From: a virus
Virus record (IMG/VR): IMGVR_UViG_3300024999_000091
Location: 1-64,000 of that record
Direction: 5' to 3' (one strand)
Length of the DNA: 64,000 nucleotides
Shown: positions 1 to 7,034 of the stretch, in pieces
Numbering within the stretch: position 1 is the first letter of the stretch
How the letters are laid out: each line of letters starts with the position of its first letter
Translations under genes and position numbers: made by a program
Notes under the pieces: generated by a model
What the model saw: only the letters and a program-made list of their open reading frames with translations
Databases searched by the model: none
Told to the model about the DNA's origin: nothing

Positions 1-93
1 AAACACCGCCTCAAACTCCATTTCTAAATCCTGCATCAGCAGGTATAGGGCAACCGAGTTTACGCCGAAACCCATCGATAGGTAATTTTTCAA
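1..93 (-). CDS. PAPS-reductase-like protein, N-terminal fragment (inverted copy)
   Basis: First 31 codons of the PAPS-reductase-like gene at 8427-9140, read on the minus strand and cut by the window edge. Its start is a TTG at 91-93 behind the leader repeat with its GGAGC ribosome site. It is not a separate gene: it is the other-orientation junction of the same locus. Placed here, the gene would be read outward from the start of segment A. Confidence 0.8.
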   Translation of the reverse strand, partial: MKNYLSMGFGVNSVALYLLMQDLEMEFEAVF

Positions 94-114
94 ATTCTGC
101 TCCATCGCGAAAAC

Positions 115-127
115 TGATTATACTTTC
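115..127. other. Inversion junction site, left (TGATTATACTTTC)
   Basis: Thirteen bases that recur with one mismatch as TGATTGTACTTTC at 59851-59863 and inverted at 8393-8405. All novel joints in the window change partner within or at the edge of the heptamer TACTTTC. A seven-base exchange core would fit a tyrosine recombinase overlap region, but no recombinase gene is recognised in the window. Confidence 0.6.
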
Positions 128-132
128 GAATA

Positions 133-155
133 TGGCAGGGCTTTATTGCCTGCCA
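133..155. other. Hairpin next to the left junction
   Basis: TGGCAGG (133-139) and CCTGCCA (149-155) form a perfect 7-bp stem with a 9-base loop. No T-run follows on either strand, so it is not a good intrinsic terminator. It lies 6 bases inside the junction heptamer and could be a protein-binding or RNA structure. Confidence 0.5.
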
Positions 156-175
156 CCCCACCACTATTCCCCACA

Positions 176-204
176 AAACTACCATTCCAAAAACCAACTG
201 TCAA
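176..204 (-). promoter_or_regulatory. Candidate outward promoter
   Basis: On the minus strand a perfect -35 TTGACA (199-204) is followed after 17 bases by TAGTTT (176-181). It points out of segment A across the junction at 127. The -10 is imperfect. If active, it would transcribe whichever flank is joined there. Confidence 0.4.
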
Positions 205-230
205 TAACCTATTTCTATAAAAACGCATTA

Positions 231-273
231 GTGCAATAATACCCTTGCACAGTAAATAATTATGTGCTAAACA
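231..273 (+). promoter_or_regulatory. Candidate promoter with overlapping operator for the early + genes
   Basis: TTGCAC (245-250) and TAAACA (268-273) are separated by 17 bases. The -35 is the right arm of a perfect inverted repeat, GTGCAA (231-236) and TTGCAC (245-250), with an 8-base gap; another GTGC lies at 264-267. This looks like a repressor site over the promoter of the XRE gene at 319. The 128-318 stretch holds only these signals and the hairpin. Confidence 0.45.
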
Positions 274-318
274 ATACTCATTCGCTAGTAGCATAATACT
301 ACATTGGAGGTTAGGAAA

Positions 319-519
319 ATGTTCAAGTTTAAGCCGAAAAAAGTACGGAAACTCAGAGAGAAGCATAAGCTCACGGTTTACTCATTTGGTAAGCGCATCG
401 GCGTGAAAACCAATTTTGTCGTGAACGGGTATGAGAACGGATCGATTACCCCTTCGGTTCCGACGCTCGAAAAAATGTGCGCGGAATTTGGGGTTGAGCC
501 GAACTACTTCTTCACCTGA
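319..519 (+). CDS. XRE-family helix-turn-helix regulator
   Basis: A 66-residue DNA-binding protein: a basic N-terminus (MFKFKPKKVRKLREKH), then an HTH (LTVYSFGKRIGVKTNFVVNGYENG) ending in the IxPSxPTLEKMCxxFGV helix typical of Cro/CI-type folds. The ATG at 319 is chosen because GGAGG (306-310) lies 8 bases upstream; an in-frame TTG at 304 would overlap that site. It is the first gene of segment A, beside the operator-like repeat at 231-250, so autoregulation is likely. Whether it is the lytic repressor is unknown. Confidence 0.8.
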   Translation: MFKFKPKKVRKLREKHKLTVYSFGKRIGVKTNFVVNGYENGSITPSVPTLEKMCAEFGVEPNYFFT

Positions 520-530
520 GAGGAAGGGTG

Positions 531-887
531 ATGAGCAAGGAATTGTCCGAAGCGGAAGAGAGTTTTTATCTGGCCATCAGGGCGTTCAAACATCCCATCC
601 CGGAGCGTGAGTTTTTATTCCTGCCCGGGAGAAAGTACAGGATCGACTTCGCGTGGCCGGAGCAGAAAGTAGCACTGGAGGTGGAGGGCGGCCTTTACCA
701 TGGCGGCAGGCATACCTCAATCACCGGGTTTGAAGGTGATTGCATCAAGTATGCTCTTCTCGCTCAGAACGGGTGGAGGCTGTACAGATTTTCAACAGGG
801 CAGGTCAAGAAAGGGATTGCCCTCATGTTCATGGAGGAGGAGTTTAGGCGATGGGCCGAAAACGATACGACAGGAGGCGGGCGCTGA
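531..887 (+). CDS. Small endonuclease-fold protein (VSR/DUF559-like)
   Basis: 118 residues. The core reads RxYRIDFAWPEQKVALEVEGG followed by H and later WRLYRFS. A D, then ExExG/H pattern of this kind is typical of the PD-(D/E)xK nuclease fold in VSR/DUF559-like phage proteins. AGGAAGG precedes the start; ATG at 531 is preferred over GTG at 528, which abuts the ribosome site. It follows the XRE gene by 11 bases, so they are probably co-transcribed. A nuclease role in replication or recombination is inferred from fold and context. Confidence 0.65.
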   Translation: MSKELSEAEESFYLAIRAFKHPIPEREFLFLPGRKYRIDFAWPEQKVALEVEGGLYHGGRHTSITGFEGDCIKYALLAQNGWRLYRFSTGQVKKGIALMFMEEEFRRWAENDTTGGGR

Positions 888-997
888 ACCTCGAAGAGTT
901 GAAGGAAGAGCCGAGGAAGTCGAGCTCGTATCGAAACGTTGGATTTCACCGATGGAGGAACAGAAGTGAAGGAAGAAAACAGAGCAACATACGCTGA
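851..997 (+). CDS. Small basic protein, 48 residues
   Basis: An ATG at 851 sits a suitable distance after a strong GGAGGAGG site and opens a 48-codon frame rich in Arg and Lys (starts MGRKRYDRRRALN). It overlaps the end of the nuclease-like gene and the start of the next gene in other frames. The ribosome site argues for translation; the overlaps and lack of a recognisable domain argue for caution. No function assigned. Confidence 0.35.
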   Translation: MGRKRYDRRRALNLEELKEEPRKSSSYRNVGFHRWRNRSEGRKQSNIR

Positions 998-1370
998 CGG
1001 TATTCTTTTTCTTGGAGAGCTGCGAGACGGTGATTGCGTGGCGGAACTTTACGAGAAAGTGAAAAACATCACTGCGGCATGTGTGCAGACCGGGAAGAAG
1101 GGAGAACTTATCTTGAAACTCTCATTCTCCCCACAAGGTATGCAGGTAATTATCAAGGATGACTTTAAAGAGAAGGTGCCTCAATTCACCGTACAGCCTA
1201 CGGTGATGTTCGCAGATTCGGATGGCAATATCACCCGCCGGAGCCCCAGGCAGATGTCCCTTGGCGACGCCGTGAAGGTGAAAACCAAGGCTGATACCGT
1301 GAGGGTTGACGGAGAGGAAGAATCTGTAAGAGTGAACCCTGAAACAGGCGAAGTAATCAGGGTCCAGTGA
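966..1370 (+). CDS. Hypothetical early protein
   Basis: 134 residues starting at GTG 966, which lies 7 bases after GGAGGA; an in-frame TTG at 939 has no ribosome site. The protein is acidic and rich in beta-forming residues, with a C-terminal run of charged strands. No family recognised. It sits 44 bases before the DUF2303 gene in the same direction, which suggests a role in early DNA metabolism by association only. Confidence 0.7.
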   Translation: MKEENRATYADGILFLGELRDGDCVAELYEKVKNITAACVQTGKKGELILKLSFSPQGMQVIIKDDFKEKVPQFTVQPTVMFADSDGNITRRSPRQMSLGDAVKVKTKADTVRVDGEEESVRVNPETGEVIRVQ

Positions 1371-1414
1371 TCCAGTAAGAAATCAAATACACACCAACAA
1401 GAAGGAGAACTTTC

Positions 1415-2278
1415 ATGAAAGAAATGGAGAAAATCCCGGCTGCCGAGTCGATCAGGGAGTTGCTTATGAATGGATTGGCTATGGCGAAAGTAAATGAAGA
1501 AAAGGAGATGCTTTATGCCATCCTTCCGGAAGGATGTTCGTTGGCAACTCACGACCTCGCCAAGCGCAACGAGGAGATGGAAGACCGCAGAATAGTCAGG
1601 GAAACCGGCCGGCCGATGCGGAACACCGGACTCGTGACCGTTGCCGACGTCGACTCTTTCGTCCTCATGGTAAGACGGGAGTTAATCCCGGCCACCACCA
1701 TCATCAAAGCTGACGTGGAGGAGCGTACCTTTAAGGCTATCATCAACTTCGCCGAGAATGGCGAGAAGGCTGGGCACAGCGACAGGAGTATCAATTTCGA
1801 GCTGGTCGCCACTGAAGAATTCAAGCGATGGCTTGGGAAGAACAGGGTTCACATGGGGCAAATGGACATTGCCTATTTCATCGAAGAAAACCTTGATAGT
1901 ATCAGCGACCCACCAGCCGGCGAGATGCTGACCATGGTACAAAATCTCAAGGTCAAGAAGCGGGCGAAATGGGAGAGTTCGATCGATACCGCCACCGGTC
2001 AACAGAACGTTTCATATTCCGAAGAGGTGAAGGGTGAGCAGCAGAAGGGAGACATGGATTTTCGGTCTGCTTTCACCATTACCGTCCCGCCGTTCTACGG
2101 CACCAAGCCTTACGAAATTCAGTGCAGCCTCCGGTTCTCGGTCGAGGACGGCAGCCTGAGAATCTTCTTTGTCATGCAGAATCTGCATAAGATTCTGGAC
2201 CATGCCTTCAACTCCGAGATGGAGAAAATCAAAGAAGCGATGGGTGAGTTGCAGGTACCAATTATCAACGTTCGATAA
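1415..2278 (+). CDS. DUF2303 family protein (YfdQ-like)
   Basis: 287 residues. The N-terminal region followed by strands around the motif FxAIINFAENGEKAGH and a C-terminal IxCSLRFSVEDGSLRIFFVM block match the layout of phage DUF2303 proteins, which usually sit in recombination and replication gene clusters. Function of the family is not established. GAAGGAGAA lies a few bases before the ATG. It is followed by a GC-rich hairpin (2298-2329) and then the SMC-like ATPase. Confidence 0.8.
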   Translation: MKEMEKIPAAESIRELLMNGLAMAKVNEEKEMLYAILPEGCSLATHDLAKRNEEMEDRRIVRETGRPMRNTGLVTVADVDSFVLMVRRELIPATTIIKADVEERTFKAIINFAENGEKAGHSDRSINFELVATEEFKRWLGKNRVHMGQMDIAYFIEENLDSISDPPAGEMLTMVQNLKVKKRAKWESSIDTATGQQNVSYSEEVKGEQQKGDMDFRSAFTITVPPFYGTKPYEIQCSLRFSVEDGSLRIFFVMQNLHKILDHAFNSEMEKIKEAMGELQVPIINVR

Positions 2279-2297
2279 GGCCAACCTGAAATAAAAA

Positions 2298-2329
2298 CTC
2301 CCCGGCCCAAACGAGAATGGACCGGGGAG
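2298..2329 (-). terminator. GC-rich hairpin between DUF2303 and SMC-like genes
   Basis: CTCCCCGGCC (2298-2307) pairs with GGACCGGGGAG (2319-2329) with one bulge. On the minus strand it is followed by TTTTT, the form of an intrinsic terminator. On the plus strand, where the genes run, there is no T-run, so there it may act as an mRNA stability or processing structure. Confidence 0.5.
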
Positions 2330-2368
2330 CAACGGCGTGACGAGCCAACCCACAAGGAGAATATTACC

Positions 2369-4336
2369 ATGAAGTTGATAGAATTACAAATCCGCAATTT
2401 TAAGGGATTCACCAATTTTACTTTTACCCCGGACGGCAAGAACTTGACCGTCTATGGTGACAATGCCACCGGCAAATCAACGATCTGCGATGCCGTACAA
2501 TGGCTCTATTTTGGCAAAGACAGCCTGGACCAAGCTAACTTCGCAATCAAACCGATCGGCATGGTTGGGACCCCAATCGCACCAGTTGAGTGTGAAGTAA
2601 AAGCCGTCTTCACCAATGGAATTTCCCAGGGAACCACTTCCCTTTGCAGGGTAATGACTGAGAAGTGGACGAAACAACGTGGCTCGGTCCTAAAGGAATT
2701 GACGGGGCACACGACAGAATATTATATCGACGATACGCCGGTCACCGAAGGTGCCTATAAAATTAAGGTTGGCGAGATCACTACCGGCGAACAGATATTC
2801 AAACTGCTCACATCCTGCACCTATTTCAACGAGACCATGCACTGGAAGGAGCGGATAACTCTTCTGCTTAATATCTGCGGCACCATCACTGACGCCGATG
2901 TCATCAACGCCTTCCCCGAACTCTCGGCTCTTCCTGCTCTCCTTCAAGGAAAAGATCCGGAAGCCTTCAAGGCGACCATCATGTCGCAGCGGAAAGAAAT
3001 CAATACCAAGATCGAGGGCATTCCGGCGAGGATTGACGAGGTGCAGCGTGGCCGGCCGGAGAATGTCGATTCCGGCCAGAAGAGCGCCAAGGCTGATTTT
3101 CTCACGTCGACAAGAAACCTGCTGGCGGCCAAAAACACCGAACTCACCCAGGCGGAAATGGGTGGCGGGGTGGCGGCGACCAAGGCGAAGATCGCCGATG
3201 TCGAATTGCAGATCACTCAGCTGAAAAATACCATTCTGCAGGCCAAGAACAAGAAGGTCCAGGATATCCAAGAGCGGCTCAACAACTTGAAACAGGAAGA
3301 GCCAAAACTCAACCTGAAGACCAGCACGGCAAAAACCAATCTCGGCATAGCCACCAGCGACCGGCAGCACACCGTCGAGGTGACGGAGAAGCTCAGGGAT
3401 GAATATGCCGCTATCGACGCCCTTGTTTTCACCGGAAACCACTGCCCATATTGTTCTCAGGTTCTCCCGGCAGATCACTGCCCATATTGTTCTCAGGTTC
3501 TCCCGGCAGATCAACTGGAGGCAGCAGAGAAGGCCTTCAACTTGGAGAAGTCCACAAAACTGACCAAGTGCGTGGAAACCGGCCAGGCGAACAACCAGCG
3601 GATCTCCGAACTGGATGCCGAAATTAAGGCGTATGGCGTCGAGATAGAAGCCACAGGCAAAACCATTACCGACCTCAAAAAAAGCATTCAGGAAGTCACC
3701 GGCGAGTTGCAAAAGGCAAAAGATGATGACGGCAAAACTCAGGAACTCACCGCCCTTGATTTTTCCATGAGCAACCTCCATCTGGAACTGGAAAAGAACA
3801 AGTTGGGGAGCCGCGATCTGGTAGAGAAACTGACAGCCGAAAAAACCAGGCTCGAAAAATCAATCGAAGAAACCGAGAAAGTAATCGCTCAAATTGATCA
3901 GGCTGAAAAAGACGATGCGCGAATTGCCGAACTCAAGCAAGAAGAGAAGGACCTGGCCGCGAAATTCGAGGTAACTGAGCGCAACCTCTTCCTTATCGAA
4001 ACCCTGATCAAAAAGAAATGCGAGATGCTGGAAGGCGTAATCAACAGCCGATTCCCCACAGTGCGATTCAGATTATTCAAGAACCAGATCAACGGCGGTA
4101 TCGAGCCAATTTGCGAAGCCGAAGTTTGCGGGGTGCCCTACAATTCTCTCAACCATGCAAAGAGGATCCACGCCGGGCTGGAAATCATCGATGTGGTTGG
4201 CGACTACTACGGCTTCCATCCGATGGTATTTGTGGATGGGAAAGAATCACTGACCACCATGCCGGAGATGAAGAGTCAGGTGATTTGCATGGTGGTGTCG
4301 GAACCGGATAAGAAACTGCGTTTCGAGGCTCAATAG
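2369..4336 (+). CDS. SMC/RecF-like ATPase with zinc hook
   Basis: 655 residues. Walker A GDNATGKST is at residues 30-38; long heptad-rich coiled coils flank a central CPYC zinc hook near residues 358-381; the C-terminal LNHAKRIHAGLEI block and MVFVD match the signature and Walker B regions of phage SMC_N/AAA ATPases. Such proteins bridge DNA through hook dimerisation and usually work with a nuclease, here possibly the MBL protein downstream. The hook is oddly duplicated in tandem (see 3440-3511). AAGGAG precedes the ATG. Its 3' end is repeated at 63920-64000. Confidence 0.85.
   Translation: MKLIELQIRNFKGFTNFTFTPDGKNLTVYGDNATGKSTICDAVQWLYFGKDSLDQANFAIKPIGMVGTPIAPVECEVKAVFTNGISQGTTSLCRVMTEKWTKQRGSVLKELTGHTTEYYIDDTPVTEGAYKIKVGEITTGEQIFKLLTSCTYFNETMHWKERITLLLNICGTITDADVINAFPELSALPALLQGKDPEAFKATIMSQRKEINTKIEGIPARIDEVQRGRPENVDSGQKSAKADFLTSTRNLLAAKNTELTQAEMGGGVAATKAKIADVELQITQLKNTILQAKNKKVQDIQERLNNLKQEEPKLNLKTSTAKTNLGIATSDRQHTVEVTEKLRDEYAAIDALVFTGNHCPYCSQVLPADHCPYCSQVLPADQLEAAEKAFNLEKSTKLTKCVETGQANNQRISELDAEIKAYGVEIEATGKTITDLKKSIQEVTGELQKAKDDDGKTQELTALDFSMSNLHLELEKNKLGSRDLVEKLTAEKTRLEKSIEETEKVIAQIDQAEKDDARIAELKQEEKDLAAKFEVTERNLFLIETLIKKKCEMLEGVINSRFPTVRFRLFKNQINGGIEPICEAEVCGVPYNSLNHAKRIHAGLEIIDVVGDYYGFHPMVFVDGKESLTTMPEMKSQVICMVVSEPDKKLRFEAQ
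3440..3511 (+). repeat. 36-bp exact tandem duplication of the zinc hook
   Basis: Two identical 36-bp units (3440-3475, 3476-3511) each encode HCPYCSQVLPAD. The duplication keeps the frame and places two CxxC hooks 12 residues apart. It may be a recent slippage event or a mixture in the sample. Confidence 0.9.
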
Positions 4337-4367
4337 GAAAGTAATATCAATATCTGCGATGGAGCAG
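4336..4367 (+). repeat. Leader repeat copy 1
   Basis: Contains ATGGAGCAG (4359-4367) directly before the ATG at 4370, and GGAAAGTAAT upstream. It resembles copy 2 at 8393-8423, including the GAAAGTA heptamer (4337-4343). The GGAGC is the ribosome site of the next gene. Confidence 0.6.
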
Positions 4368-4369
4368 AA

Positions 4370-4726
4370 ATGAACACATCTGAATTTAGAAAAGAACTCG
4401 TGAAAATAATGCCTGGGTACGAATGGACGGTGCATAGACCGTACTCTGACGTGGGCGGATATCTTTCTGCCACCGGTATACAGAGTAGCGGGTTTAATCG
4501 GCTTTCAACTTTACAAGTCGTGAGAAGAGAGAGAAATGAAACTGTCGAATATGAAGTGAAAAGTTCGGGTTTCGGTAAAAACTCCCCATGGCTATCTGAA
4601 GCAACAGACGGCACTCTCGCAAGGGCGCTGCGGACGCTTCAAACACACTACGAACACAGGGCTTCTTTGCATGCAAGCCACGCCAGAGCACTGGAATCTG
4701 CTCGTAAGCCAAAGCCCACAGCCTGA
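4370..4726 (+). CDS. Hypothetical protein
   Basis: 118 residues, starting three bases after the leader repeat's ATGGAGCAG. Mixed alpha/beta N-terminus (PGYEWTVHRPYSDVGGYLSATG) and a helical, His- and Ala-rich C-terminus. No family recognised. Tight spacing to the 74-residue gene at 4734 suggests a shared mRNA. An identical copy lies at 63530-63886. Confidence 0.7.
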   Translation: MNTSEFRKELVKIMPGYEWTVHRPYSDVGGYLSATGIQSSGFNRLSTLQVVRRERNETVEYEVKSSGFGKNSPWLSEATDGTLARALRTLQTHYEHRASLHASHARALESARKPKPTA

Positions 4727-4733
4727 GGTTAAC

Positions 4734-4958
4734 ATGTCTGAAATAAGGTTCACCACTGACAATATCAAAGACTTCCAGAATGGCTTGGCATACGTCAAGC
4801 GGAGCAGGGATAATCGCCGTCAGCCGACAGTACGGATAACTCTGCCAGACGGCACCAGCACGGCCCTATGCACATCGACCTATAATTACAACATGTCATA
4901 TGAAATGCAGTGCATAGTGGCACAACGCATAGCTGATTTATGGAATTCTCAACGTTAG
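4734..4958 (+). CDS. Hypothetical protein
   Basis: 74 residues starting at ATG 4734; a longer in-frame start at 4671 would overlap the preceding gene by 56 bases and lacks a ribosome site. The sequence looks like a small alpha/beta domain (IRFTTDNIKDFQNG, then VRITLPDGTS, then a C-terminal helix). No family recognised. An identical copy lies at 63298-63522. Confidence 0.65.
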   Translation: MSEIRFTTDNIKDFQNGLAYVKRSRDNRRQPTVRITLPDGTSTALCTSTYNYNMSYEMQCIVAQRIADLWNSQR

Positions 4959-4995
4959 GAAAAGATTGGTTATAACTGAATATTTGCCAAAACCC

Positions 4996-5694
4996 ATGAT
5001 CAAAATAACCACAATTGCCTCATCATCATCCGGCAACTGCTACCTCCTCGATAACGGGAAATCGAAACTTGTTATCGAGGCCGGAATCAGTATTGCGAAG
5101 ATCAAAGAAGCGATGGGTTTTCAGTTGTCGTCATCTGCTGGGTGCCTGGTCAGTCACGGCCATGGCGATCATGCGAAGGCGGTAAAGGATATGATGATAG
5201 CCGGAGTGGATGTTTTTATGAGCAAAGGTGCCGCAGAACAGATCGGAGCGACCGGTCACCGCATGAATCACGTCCAGGCGCTGCAGCAATTCACGGTTGG
5301 CGGATGGACCGTGCTGCCGTTCGACGTGGTTCATGATGCTGAAGAACCACTTGGATTCATTATTGCGTCCGGTGATGAGAAGGTCCTCTTTATAACCGAT
5401 CTTGCCTATTGCAAGTATCGATTCTCAGGGGTTACGCACCTGATGATCGAGGCGAATTTTTGCGAGAAGATCCTCGCCGAGAACGTGGCGTCCGGATTGG
5501 TCGAAAAAGAGCGCTGCTGGCGGATTATAAAGAGCCACATGAGCATTCAGCGGGTAGTAGACCTCCTAAGGCAGATGGATAAAAGCAGGTTGAAGGAAAT
5601 TCATCTTCTTCATCTCTCGTCGGCGAATAGCCATGAGGCGATGTTTAAGAAATTAGTTGCAGAAACGACCGGTAAAACAGTTTACGTAGGATAA
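4996..5694 (+). CDS. MBL-fold metallo-hydrolase, probable recombination nuclease
   Basis: 232 residues. It starts with the strand IKITTIASSSSGNCYLL and has the metal-binding motif SHGHGDH near residue 50, a DVVHD strand, and later FITD and LLHLSS. This is the metallo-beta-lactamase fold of the YycJ-like exonuclease group. In several phage families an MBL protein is found next to recT, so a 5'-3' exonuclease role with RecT (10103) is likely but not shown. ATG 4996 is chosen because the fold begins there; an upstream TTG (4966) adds ten unrelated residues. An exact copy lies at 62562-63260. Confidence 0.8.
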   Translation: MIKITTIASSSSGNCYLLDNGKSKLVIEAGISIAKIKEAMGFQLSSSAGCLVSHGHGDHAKAVKDMMIAGVDVFMSKGAAEQIGATGHRMNHVQALQQFTVGGWTVLPFDVVHDAEEPLGFIIASGDEKVLFITDLAYCKYRFSGVTHLMIEANFCEKILAENVASGLVEKERCWRIIKSHMSIQRVVDLLRQMDKSRLKEIHLLHLSSANSHEAMFKKLVAETTGKTVYVG

Positions 5695-5721
5695 TAATTT
5701 GTACTAAGTTGTTCAAAAAGT

Positions 5722-5749
5722 TTGACTGTTCTATGTAGTATGGTATTCT
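5722..5749 (+). promoter_or_regulatory. Promoter ahead of the replication genes
   Basis: TTGACT (5722-5727), 16-base spacer, TATTCT (5744-5749). It is 28 bases past the MBL stop and starts a transcript that runs into the structured leader and the hairpin at 5837-5926. Both boxes are close to sigma70 consensus. Confidence 0.6.
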
Positions 5750-5755
5750 TACGCC

Positions 5756-5930
5756 ATCGCTTAGCGGATGGCACCCGCGCAGTAAGGGCGATAAACCAGA
5801 ATTACAGGTGACATGTTGAATAATCGAAACTTTTTTAAAATGGCAAGCAGCTGGACGTGCCAAACTATTCCACCTTGGGTACCTGTGCCCTTGGAAGGTG
5901 GAATAGGTCCAGCTGCTTGCCATTTTTTTT
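5756..5930 (+). ncRNA. Structured leader or small RNA before the replication operon
   Basis: From the predicted start near 5756, about 80 bases contain a small hairpin (GCCATCGC 5753-5760 with GCGGATGGC 5764-5772) and then a long terminator hairpin. No open frame with a ribosome site fits. The unit could be a free small RNA or an attenuator controlling the primosome genes. No known riboswitch class was recognised. Confidence 0.45.
5837..5930 (+). terminator. Long two-part hairpin with T8 tail
   Basis: Outer arms 5837-5856 and 5907-5926 are perfect 20-base complements. Inner arms CTATTCCACCTT (5865-5876) and AAGGTGGAATAG (5895-5906) are perfect 12-base complements. An 8-base bulge (5857-5864) separates them on the left side. 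Eight T residues end at 5930, so this is a strong intrinsic terminator on the plus strand. Genes downstream either need read-through or a later start. Confidence 0.8.
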
Positions 5931-5940
5931 GGTGAAACCT

Positions 5941-6090
5941 ATGCGAGAAAAAGATGACATAGATGATGATTTTGAAGATTGGATAGAAAGATTGCGCGAG
6001 TACTCCAAGGAGAAACGAGAAATTTTTGAATCTGGAATGCCTTTCTCGCAGGATGTTCACGAAGAACTGATTGATAATCATAGGGTGTGA
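5941..6090 (+). CDS. Small acidic protein before the replication initiator
   Basis: 49 residues (MREKDDIDDDFEDWIERLRE start), acidic and helical. A longer frame beginning at 5857 would be translated through the terminator hairpin and is rejected. The stop overlaps the GTG start of the next gene by 4 bases, suggesting translational coupling. No family recognised. Confidence 0.55.
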   Translation: MREKDDIDDDFEDWIERLREYSKEKREIFESGMPFSQDVHEELIDNHRV

Positions 6091-7034
6091 CTGTGGGCAC
6101 ATCATCGACAAGATACAGGACAGTGCATTGTCTGATATGGAATGATGATAAATTTCCTTATATGTCCGACTATGGAAAACTCGTTTTTCTTCACCTCCTC
6201 ACCACAACGTTTTCATCACCATTCGGTTGCTTTAAGGCGGGGAAAGCATCGCTCCTTGAAGAGTCTCGAATGAACCTCGAAGGGTTTGGCAAAGGGTTTG
6301 CCGAAGGGTTAAAAGCAGGTTTGTTTAAATATGACGAAAGGACCCTTACTATCCTTCTTCCAAACTTTCTGAAACACAATAAACCGGCAAATCCGAATGT
6401 GGTAAAAATGTGGGGAAAACTGTTTTCAGAGTTGCCTGACGGACCATTGAAAAACGAGAATTACTTATTAATAAAAGCATGTTGCGAAGGGTTAGGTAAA
6501 GGGTTTGCCGAAGGGTTTGCCGAAGGGTTTAGGGAACCATGTCGAAACCATATGCCAATACAGGAACAGGAACAGGAACAGGAACAGAATAATAACAACC
6601 TTTCCGCTTCTGACGAAGACGGTGGAGTAAAAGAGGTTGAAGAAGAGACTTTTTACCTTTCAAAGAAAAAACGAAAATTAAAAGGAAAGGTTCTTGAAAA
6701 TTTCAATCTTTTCTGGGCAGCTTTTGCTTACCCGAAAGCAAAAGCTGAGGCAGCTGACGCCTGGTTGGACGTATATTCGCAAAATCTCGTCGACGCCATT
6801 ATAAACGCCGCAAGAATCGAAGCAGCAGAGAGACCGAGAATTATCGCTCAGGGGAAAACACCAAAGTACGCCCAAGGTTGGTTGTCGGGGAGAAGGTGGG
6901 AGGATTCACTCGGGGAAGATGGTAGCAATAAATTATTCGACTGCGAGCGATGCAATTACAAACTCAACCACCAAACCACATGCTGGAAAGAGGGCCGTAA
7001 AACATGCTCATCATACCAGAAGGTTGAGTTATGA
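6087..7034 (+). CDS. Lambda-O-like replication initiator
   Basis: 315 residues starting GTG, coupled to the gene before it and overlapping dnaB by 4 bases. The N-terminus (IWNDDKFPYMSDYGKLVFLHLLTT) is the winged-helix type of phage replication initiators. The middle has GKGFAEGF repeats and an EQEQEQEQ tract encoded by DNA repeats. The C-terminal half has a DnaD-like helical block and a short Cys-containing tail (CERCNY). Its place directly before dnaB and the internal iterons support origin binding and helicase loading. Confidence 0.75.
   Translation: MTVGTSSTRYRTVHCLIWNDDKFPYMSDYGKLVFLHLLTTTFSSPFGCFKAGKASLLEESRMNLEGFGKGFAEGLKAGLFKYDERTLTILLPNFLKHNKPANPNVVKMWGKLFSELPDGPLKNENYLLIKACCEGLGKGFAEGFAEGFREPCRNHMPIQEQEQEQEQNNNNLSASDEDGGVKEVEEETFYLSKKKRKLKGKVLENFNLFWAAFAYPKAKAEAADAWLDVYSQNLVDAIINAARIEAAERPRIIAQGKTPKYAQGWLSGRRWEDSLGEDGSNKLFDCERCNYKLNHQTTCWKEGRKTCSSYQKVEL
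6279..6533 (+). repeat. 12-bp iterons inside the initiator gene, candidate replication origin
   Basis: Two tandem arrays of a 12-bp unit like GAAGGGTTTGCC: three units at 6279-6314 and four at 6486-6533. A hexamer tract (CAGGAA)4 begins at 6561 and is followed by an A-rich stretch. Lambdoid phages carry their origin iterons inside the O gene, so this arrangement is a reasonable origin candidate. Confidence 0.5.

Larger units (their letters stand above)
1..127. repeat. Left-end inverted copy of 8393-8519
   Basis: Bases 1-127 are the exact reverse complement of 8393-8519 (paired positions sum to 8520). Identity stops at 128, just past the heptamer TACTTTC. The length of exactly 127 equals a common de Bruijn k-mer size, so the contig probably starts at a branch node rather than in a long natural repeat. 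It shows that the sequence starting at 8393 was seen joined both to 8392 and to the reverse complement of 128. Confidence 0.95.

Noticed and set aside
118-366. Minus-strand 82-codon frame at the left end
   Set aside because: It runs across the hairpin, both promoters and the XRE start, with no ribosome site and no recognisable domain.
5857-5940. Longer start for the 49-residue protein
   Set aside because: It would translate the inner part of a perfect terminator hairpin; ATG 5941 begins right after the T-run.
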